In this document: piece after piece, positions 57,403 through 62,145 of the stretch | Numbering within the stretch: position 1 is the stretch's first letter | How the letters are laid out: every line of letters starts with the position of its first letter | Source of the DNA: CAZPMT01 sp964587655 | Lineage (GTDB): Bacteria; Hydrogenedentota; Hydrogenedentia; Hydrogenedentales; SLHB01 | Length of the DNA stretch: 62,145 nucleotides | NCBI GenBank assembly: GCA_964587655.1 | Contig: CAZPMT010000018.1 | Span: 1 to 62,145 of the forward strand | Direction of reading: 5' to 3' | Notes under the pieces: generated by a model | The model's input: the letters and a program-made list of their open reading frames with translations, nothing else | Told to the model about the DNA's origin: nothing | The model's database searches: none | Position numbers and translations under genes: made by a program

Positions 57403-58110
57403 TCACTGAAGAGGACTTCTAGTGCCTGCTGGCTGCTTAGGGCGCATCGCGAGTCCGCACGTTCCCATTTCGCACGATATGTACTTCCGCGACGTGGAAC
57501 TGAACGGTTGCGTCATGCGGAGTTCAGGATGATCGCCGGACAACTCGAAGCCGCAACCCTCGTCAAGGATCGCCACTAATGCATATGACTTCACCGGGAT
57601 GAGTCCGCGCAGCCGGATCCGATAATAGCCGTCTTCCCACGGCAATTCGTCGAACGGAAAGCTCCAGATGACTTCGACCAGGCTGTTTCGCAGTGCCGGG
57701 CCGGGCGTGTTCAGGGCTATGTAAAGACCCGGTTCGCATTCGAGACCTGCGGGCATGTTCGTGTACTCTACCGGCCTGCCGTCCAGCAAGGCCGCTTCGA
57801 TCTTCCCTGACTCATACGGCAGCACGATGGGCATCAAGGTCGCATTTGCCCAACACTTGGACACACTGATGCGTGAATGAACGCGCACCCGGCCCTCGGC
57901 CGTGATGTGCCATTCGGCCACTTCGTGTCCTCCAAAACGGGGTTCGGATCGGCCCAAACGCGCGGGCAGTCCACGCGCGAGCAGTTCGGGCATGTCGCCG
58001 AATATAAAGGCGAAGGCGATTACGCCCGACAACGCGAGGAAAACAACGATGATCCGGTACAGCGTGGTAACCGAGATGCGATCGAGCAGACGATCATACA
58101 TGCTGTTCAT
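57403..58110 (-). CDS. Membrane-anchored protein in the ECF sigma operon
   Basis: 235 residues: one N-terminal membrane segment (LYRIIVVFLALSGVIAFAFI) and a large extracytoplasmic beta-rich domain with RVHSRISVSKCWANATLMPI and EDGYYRIRLRGLIPVKSYAL. No family is recognised. ATG 58110 overlaps the end of the gene before it by four bases. As the last gene of a sigma-factor operon it is a candidate sensor or anti-sigma partner, though the cytoplasmic part is short. Confidence 0.6.
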   Translation of the reverse strand: MNSMYDRLLDRISVTTLYRIIVVFLALSGVIAFAFIFGDMPELLARGLPARLGRSEPRFGGHEVAEWHITAEGRVRVHSRISVSKCWANATLMPIVLPYESGKIEAALLDGRPVEYTNMPAGLECEPGLYIALNTPGPALRNSLVEVIWSFPFDELPWEDGYYRIRLRGLIPVKSYALVAILDEGCGFELSGDHPELRMTQPFSSTSRKYISCEMGTCGLAMRPKQPAGTRSPLQ

Positions 58111-58508
58111 GCCTGTCCCTCCCCGGCGTCGCGCCCATTCGTTCGGGCGTGCTGACGCTCGATATGATCCATAAGCGTCAGGTGGACCTCCTTGATCATC
58201 TCGAGCACGCGAAGCAACGAGAACATGCTCCCATAGGCCAGTTTGATGAGCACGGTGGTTTCAAACCCGATGATGACCAGCAGACTGCCGAAGAACATCT
58301 GGCGCACCTCCTCGGCGTTCTTCAACATGAGCCCTCCGCAGGCCATTGTCCCGAGCCCGATCAGAAGATACAGGAAGCAGCTTATGAGCCACCTCTTGCG
58401 TTTCCGCTCGCTCTCCCGGTGCAGGTCCGACCGCAACCGATCCGTCCGTTCGAGATCGAACGGCCCGTCTTTCTCGAGGTCCCACAGGAGCTTGTCCTTA
58501 TCCTTCAT
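58107..58508 (-). CDS. Small membrane protein, possible anti-sigma factor
   Basis: 133 residues. A charged cytoplasmic N-terminus (KDKDKLLWDLEKDGPFDLER, TDRLRSDLHRESERKRKRW) is followed by two membrane segments (LISCFLYLLIGLGTMACGGL and MFFGSLLVIIGFETTVLIKL) and a helical tail. This layout fits membrane-bound anti-sigma factors but lacks a zinc HxxxCxxC motif. ATG 58508 overlaps the sigma gene end by 11 bases. Assignment by context only. Confidence 0.6.
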   Translation of the reverse strand: MKDKDKLLWDLEKDGPFDLERTDRLRSDLHRESERKRKRWLISCFLYLLIGLGTMACGGLMLKNAEEVRQMFFGSLLVIIGFETTVLIKLAYGSMFSLLRVLEMIKEVHLTLMDHIERQHARTNGRDAGEGQA

Positions 58509-59040
58509 GACGCAATTCCTCCATATGCCGCCGCAATTCCTGCCGCGCACGATATAGCCGCGATTTCACTGAACCTTCCGGACTTGCCACAATCTCGCCG
58601 ATCTCGCGCACCGTGAACGACTCCTCGTAGTACAGTGCGACCAGGAGCCGCAGTTCGGGATCGAGCCTAGCCAATGCTACTTCGAGATGGTCGTCCGCCG
58701 CTTCCGGAGGTGCGGGCGCGGGGACAACGTGTTCTTCATAGGCCGACAACGTCCGATTCTGCCGTTGCGCACGCCGCATCGAGTCGCGGCACTTGTTCGT
58801 GACCACCTCGAAGGCCCACTTCGGAAACGCCGCCGGGTCCTCCAGGCGATGCAAATGCCGCACGATCGCGCACCACGCCTCCTGAACGACGTCCCAGGCC
58901 GATTCCCGATCCTGCGTCATCCGAAAAGCGTGCCGCCAAAGCGCCGGCTGCCAGCGCTTCACGAGGGCCTCGAAACCCTCCTCGCCTGCCTGGGCGCGGA
59001 GAACGAGGATCTCATCCCGAATCTGCTCCGATCTATTCAT
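58498..59040 (-). CDS. ECF-family RNA polymerase sigma factor
   Basis: 180 residues. Region 2 is WRHAFRMTQDRESAWDVVQE, AWCAIVRHLHRLEDPAAFPK, WAFEVVTNKCRDSMRRAQRQ. Region 4 is LDPELRLLVALYYEESFTVR, EIGEIVASPEGSVKSRLYRA. It directs polymerase to a set of target promoters, not identifiable here. It heads a three-gene operon in which the next two genes encode membrane proteins, the usual arrangement of a sigma factor with its regulators. ATG 59040 is the family start. Confidence 0.93.
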   Translation of the reverse strand: MNRSEQIRDEILVLRAQAGEEGFEALVKRWQPALWRHAFRMTQDRESAWDVVQEAWCAIVRHLHRLEDPAAFPKWAFEVVTNKCRDSMRRAQRQNRTLSAYEEHVVPAPAPPEAADDHLEVALARLDPELRLLVALYYEESFTVREIGEIVASPEGSVKSRLYRARQELRRHMEELRHEG

Positions 59041-59148
59041 GCCGTCACATTATAGGACGCCGGCCAACGCGAAACGGTTCTCGCCCTTCAACAACGGGGG
59101 ACGGCTGTTCCATAGGTTTACTTCGGCAGGTAATCTTCCCTCAGCGAC

Positions 59149-59895
59149 TCAAGGCCGCTGCATATCACGCGGTTTAGGCCGCCACCCGAACCAGGAAAGG
59201 AGGCGGTAGCGGAGGACCATGCCGATCATGTCGAGACCCAGGAACGCGGCGCGGAGTTTGTTGCCGGTGACGGAGGATTCGCCGACGCGCTGTCCGTAGT
59301 TGACGGCGATCTCGGCGAAGGGGATCTTGTTGAGGATGGTCAACAACATGATCTGGGGGCCGAACGCGGAGCCGCCTACGGTGAAGTACGGCGCGATGCG
59401 TTCGTAGGCGTTGCGGCTCAGCAGGCGCATCGAGCAGCCGACGTCGGTAAGGATGGTCGTGTTGAAGAGGAACTCGATCATCTTTCCGACGGCCCAGTTT
59501 CCGAACTTGAGAAAGAAACCCATGTTGGCGCCTTCCCACACGAACTCGCGGCTCGTGCGCGTGCCGAAGACCGCCGGGACGTCGTCGGAATAGGCCAGCA
59601 TCTTGATCACGTCGTGACCGGAGAACGTGCCGTCCGGTTCGGCGATGATGAGTAGGTCGCCCGTGGCCTCGGCCAGGCCTTTCCAGATGGCGTAGCCATA
59701 GCCTTGCCGCGTTTCGTATACCAAGCGCGCGCGCGTCGCCTTCACTTCCTCGTCGGTGCCCTCGGCGGCGTTGTTGTTGACGACGACGATTTCATCGACG
59801 AGACCGTCGTCGAAGAAATCCTCGATGGCGGCGCGGATCGATTCCTTTTCGTTGTATGTTGGAAAGATGACGGATACTTTCTTGTTTCTCCACAT
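59149..59895 (-). CDS. GT2-family glycosyltransferase
   Basis: 248 residues: VSVIFPTYNEKESIRAAIED, EIVVVNNNAAEGTDEEVKAT, DLLIIAEPDGTFSGHDVIKM (the acidic metal site) and FLKFGNWAVGKMIEFLFNTT. This is the dolichyl-phosphate-mannose-synthase-like branch of GT2, which makes polyprenyl-phosphate sugars or transfers single sugars. ATG 59895 begins the domain (MWRNKKVSVIFPTYN). It lies just after a large membrane glycosyltransferase-like gene, the usual pairing in which the latter uses the lipid-linked sugar. Confidence 0.9.
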   Translation of the reverse strand: MWRNKKVSVIFPTYNEKESIRAAIEDFFDDGLVDEIVVVNNNAAEGTDEEVKATRARLVYETRQGYGYAIWKGLAEATGDLLIIAEPDGTFSGHDVIKMLAYSDDVPAVFGTRTSREFVWEGANMGFFLKFGNWAVGKMIEFLFNTTILTDVGCSMRLLSRNAYERIAPYFTVGGSAFGPQIMLLTILNKIPFAEIAVNYGQRVGESSVTGNKLRAAFLGLDMIGMVLRYRLLSWFGWRPKPRDMQRP

Positions 59896-59902
59896 GAGAT
59901 CT

Positions 59903-61549
59903 TCACCAAAACGTGTATAGGACCGACTCGATGGCCCAGCATTGGAGACCCAAGAATGCCGCAGTTGCGGCCAGCGGCGCAAATGACCGGGTCGTGCAGC
60001 CCATCTGGTCGAGCAAGTGCGCGGCGGGCAGGACCAGGAAGGGCAGGACGTACATGGCCGACCGTTCGCCTTCGCCGCGGCCGAGATACATGAAACTCAG
60101 GACGAGAAACGTCAACGCACAGATCGCGAAGAGGGCCGGCGAATCCCCCCCGAAACCCGAAACCCGAAACCCGAAACCCGGCAACGTTGCGGTGCGCCAA
60201 ATGAACAGCACCGACACGGGAACACCTGCAAAGAAGAAGAAGCAGGCCGGATTGGCGAACTTCCAGAACCAGGAGGAATAGCGCGGCGTCATGAGATCGA
60301 GATTCGCTTGGTCTGTTTCAAACTGGGCCTTTGAGGCATGAAAGCACGCCAGCATGTCGAAGCCGGACCACCAGCGCACTGCGAGATGGAACAGCACGAA
60401 CGCCAGGATCATGAGTGCGGCGGTTTGTATCACGGCGCGCCGCCATTTGGGGTCCATCAACCGCCACATGCCCACGAAGGCGAAGTACGCGCCGAGCGAG
60501 AGCAATGAGAACGACAGGAGCGACATCAGGCCGTAACACACGCCCGCCGCGAGTGCGTACGTGATCGAGCGGCGGTGTAGCGCGCGCCAGAAAAGAAACA
60601 GCGTGGCGAGTACCAACGGCATGAACATGATGTCGGCGCTGGTGGCCGTGAACAGGACGATCGAGGGCATGAGACAGTACAAGACGCAACAGGTGAGAGC
60701 CACGCGGCGGCTAGCCAGGTCGGCCGCCCAGAGATACAGCGGCACGACCCCGAGCGCGCCGATGAACATGGTCGCCACGGACAGCGGCAAGGGGTCTTGG
60801 CCGACCCCGTACGACATCAGCCACAACAGTGCGATGGGCCCCGGAGGGTGGACCTTCGCGTGCATCGAGAGATACGGCTGCAGCCTGGCGTAGTCATGGA
60901 ACAAGGTCCGGATCGAACGCGTTACGCCGATATCGCTGATGTACTCGTAACCGTGCCGCTCGTAGGCCTGCGCGATGCCGTGGGCGCCATCACGAAGCAT
61001 CGCGACGACGCCCGGAAACAGAAACGCGAACGCGACCGACCCTACGAGGAACCACCCGGCGAACCGGCGTGAAGGTTCCGCGTCAAACCACGGCACGCGA
61101 TGTGTTGCCGTGAACAGGGCGCCGAAGGACACGACGAAGACGGCCAGTGCCAGAAAATGCCAGCGCAGCATCAACCACTGGCCGGAAAGGAACGATGACA
61201 AGCCGCCGTCTGACATTCCCGCCGCTATGCTTCGCGCGGCCAGTAGCGCGAGGGCGATCCAGCAGACGTGGAACCTGAGGCCGACGGGCGCAGTTCCTGG
61301 AAAGAAGCGGCGCAACAAAGCAAAGACCGCGCAACAAAGCAGCAGCAGGACGCAGGGCACGAAGAGCGAGTCGAACGCCGGGTATAACAGTGCGTAGAAC
61401 GGCGTGGGACTGCCGTAGATGGCCTCGACGCCGAGAGCCCAAAGGACCGCCACGACGAAGAGGTAAGCCAATGTCGTGCGGGTGTAGATACGGTTCAGCC
61501 GGCCGGCCAGCCGATCTTCACCGTTGGGAAAAGAGCCTTCCAGAGACAT
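59903..61549 (-). CDS. Polytopic GT-C-like membrane protein
   Basis: 548 residues with about 11-12 membrane segments. The segment EYISDIGVTRSIRTLFHDYA, RLQPYLSMHAKVHPPGPIAL resembles the first loop of PMT/ArnT-type glycosyltransferases using polyprenyl-phosphate sugars. At about residues 457-466 the protein carries FGFRVSGFGG encoded by a GGGTTTC heptamer repeat (60151-60180), probably an inserted element. It is followed by the GT2 gene at 59149-59895, a likely partner supplying the lipid-linked donor. Start ATG 61549 is plausible. Confidence 0.75.
   Translation of the reverse strand: MSLEGSFPNGEDRLAGRLNRIYTRTTLAYLFVVAVLWALGVEAIYGSPTPFYALLYPAFDSLFVPCVLLLLCCAVFALLRRFFPGTAPVGLRFHVCWIALALLAARSIAAGMSDGGLSSFLSGQWLMLRWHFLALAVFVVSFGALFTATHRVPWFDAEPSRRFAGWFLVGSVAFAFLFPGVVAMLRDGAHGIAQAYERHGYEYISDIGVTRSIRTLFHDYARLQPYLSMHAKVHPPGPIALLWLMSYGVGQDPLPLSVATMFIGALGVVPLYLWAADLASRRVALTCCVLYCLMPSIVLFTATSADIMFMPLVLATLFLFWRALHRRSITYALAAGVCYGLMSLLSFSLLSLGAYFAFVGMWRLMDPKWRRAVIQTAALMILAFVLFHLAVRWWSGFDMLACFHASKAQFETDQANLDLMTPRYSSWFWKFANPACFFFFAGVPVSVLFIWRTATLPGFGFRVSGFGGDSPALFAICALTFLVLSFMYLGRGEGERSAMYVLPFLVLPAAHLLDQMGCTTRSFAPLAATAAFLGLQCWAIESVLYTFW
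60151..60180. repeat. In-frame heptamer repeat (CGAAACC)n
   Basis: Four and a half tandem copies of CGAAACC, read on the minus strand as part of the membrane protein gene. The length is close to telomere-like repeats by chance, but here it is internal and coding. Confidence 0.85.
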
Positions 61550-61582
61550 GGCGGCATTCTAGCGGAACCCCGTTCGCTCGAT

Positions 61583-61816
61583 CTACAGTGCGATTTGTTC
61601 GAGCGGTTCCTTTCCGGGCGACGGTAACGGCGGCAACGGGGCACAGTTACCGTTCATTGAGACGCTTGTAATGAGTTCCATAGGTGACACGGCTGGAACC
61701 GTCGATCCTGAGAAGTCGGGCGAGTTTCGGGTCACGACATGCGCGCAGCCGACTCGCGCGGCAGATAGCGCAACGACGGCATCTCCGGGGAAGTTCTCGT
61801 TAGCGTGAATCCTCAC
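61583..61816 (-). pseudogene. Chimeric PIN/DUF5615-type toxin remnant
   Basis: The first 20 residues (MRIHANENFPGDAVVALSAA) match the start of DUF5615 PIN-like toxins. The following VGCAHVVTRNSPDFSGSTVP with SPMELI matches the end of ordinary PIN toxins (HIVTRN.KDF..S..P...P.E.L). The usual central part with the other catalytic acids is missing, so a deletion fused two different toxins. It lies three bases after a DUF433 antitoxin gene. Confidence 0.62.
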
Positions 61817-61819
61817 CGG

Positions 61820-62050
61820 TTACACTCCCACGGGATAGAGCTTCTCGGAATGCAGCACGTCGCTGGCATACCGCAAGCACGCGAGAATGTCATCCAGATC
61901 CAGGCCAGGATAATTACGCAGAATGTCATCGTACGCCCAGCTTTGCGCGAGAAGGTCTATGATGAATTCCACGGCGAGACGCGTGCCCCGGATCACGGAC
62001 TTTCCCACCAATACCTCAGGATTCACTGTGATGCGTTCTTCCAACGTCAT
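61820..62050 (-). CDS. DUF433 antitoxin-like protein
   Basis: 76 residues: ERITVNPEVLVGKSVIRGTR, LAVEFIIDLLAQSWAYDDIL, NYPGLDLDDILACLRYASDV, a complete DUF433 helix-turn-helix protein. These are commonly paired with DUF5615 toxins as antitoxins and DNA-binding repressors. The frame is intact, but the toxin after it is a chimera. Confidence 0.85.
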   Translation of the reverse strand: MTLEERITVNPEVLVGKSVIRGTRLAVEFIIDLLAQSWAYDDILRNYPGLDLDDILACLRYASDVLHSEKLYPVGV

Positions 62051-62145
62051 CGGATAGCCTCCAACGGTTCACCTGCCGTCCTTCATTATGCCGATCTCCT
62101 ATCCCACCCTCACCTCACTCGGGATCATCGGGCGGTATGCCTAGC

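Noticed and set aside
60151..60180. Telomere-like repeat
   Set aside because: Internal to a gene, only about 30 bp, and in a bacterial context; better seen as a dispersed simple repeat.

Overview
The window reads as a piece of a metagenome-assembled bacterial genome. It is GC-rich, and two runs of N (7731-7740 and 38624-38723) mark scaffold joins. PEP-CTERM proteins, a Gly-Glu-repeat surface protein, a pseudopilin with an H-x9-DG motif, and many carbohydrate-active and secreted proteins point to the Planctomycetes/Verrucomicrobia/Lentisphaerae/Hydrogenedentes sphere. Candidatus Hydrogenedentota is my best guess, from general resemblance only. No rRNA, tRNA or CRISPR array was seen.

Layout. 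0-7 kb: a retropepsin-like protease, a glycosidase-like fragment, a decayed IS1182-type transposase, two PEP-CTERM genes, remnants of an alpha-mannosidase and of HepT, a mntA-like gene and a moxR ATPase. 7-13.4 kb: the housekeeping series ftsH-folP-glmM-pdxJ, interrupted by a hicAB pair and by a mntA gene whose hepT partner is truncated. 13.5-20 kb: a CTERM metalloprotease-like surface protein, an MFS transporter, a TPR protein, a GT4 glycosyltransferase and a beta-propeller protein. 20-22.4 kb: an RNA-handling pair, a DEAD-box helicase and an RRM/RGG protein. 22.5-32.2 kb: a large membrane protein, an unrecognised two-gene operon (24621-26692), a YefM/YoeB-type pair, a broken membrane acyltransferase, a double-domain signal peptidase and a beta-helix protein. 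32.2-35.1 kb: an accessory patch with two antitoxins whose toxins are truncated, a complete insertion sequence with 9-bp target duplication, and palindromic elements. 35-39.3 kb: a glycyl-radical enzyme operon (enzyme, activase, flavin-binding split-barrel protein), cut by a repeat and an assembly gap. 39.6-47.3 kb: a membrane protein, a clan GH-A glycosidase, ROK kinase, SIS isomerase, GT2-TPR glycosyltransferase and a pseudopilin. 47.4-53.9 kb: leuD-leuC and aconitase flanking a small defence/TA island (MntA-HepT, a helix-hairpin-helix protein, HicAB). 54-62 kb: a YfhO-like membrane protein, a truncated Gfo/Idh/MocA gene, an ECF sigma operon, two surface-glycan glycosyltransferases and a DUF433/PIN-type pair.

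Themes. (1) Both PEP-CTERM genes carry a good sigma-54 (-24/-12) promoter, which suggests coordinated control of exported proteins. (2) The window holds about nine toxin-antitoxin loci. In five the toxin is truncated, deleted or chimeric while the antitoxin-type partner is open. (3) At least eight kinds of palindromic or simple repeat are scattered through it, several read in frame inside long genes, reminiscent of the coding palindromic elements of Rickettsia. One of these repeats abuts the assembly gap in the glycyl-radical enzyme gene.
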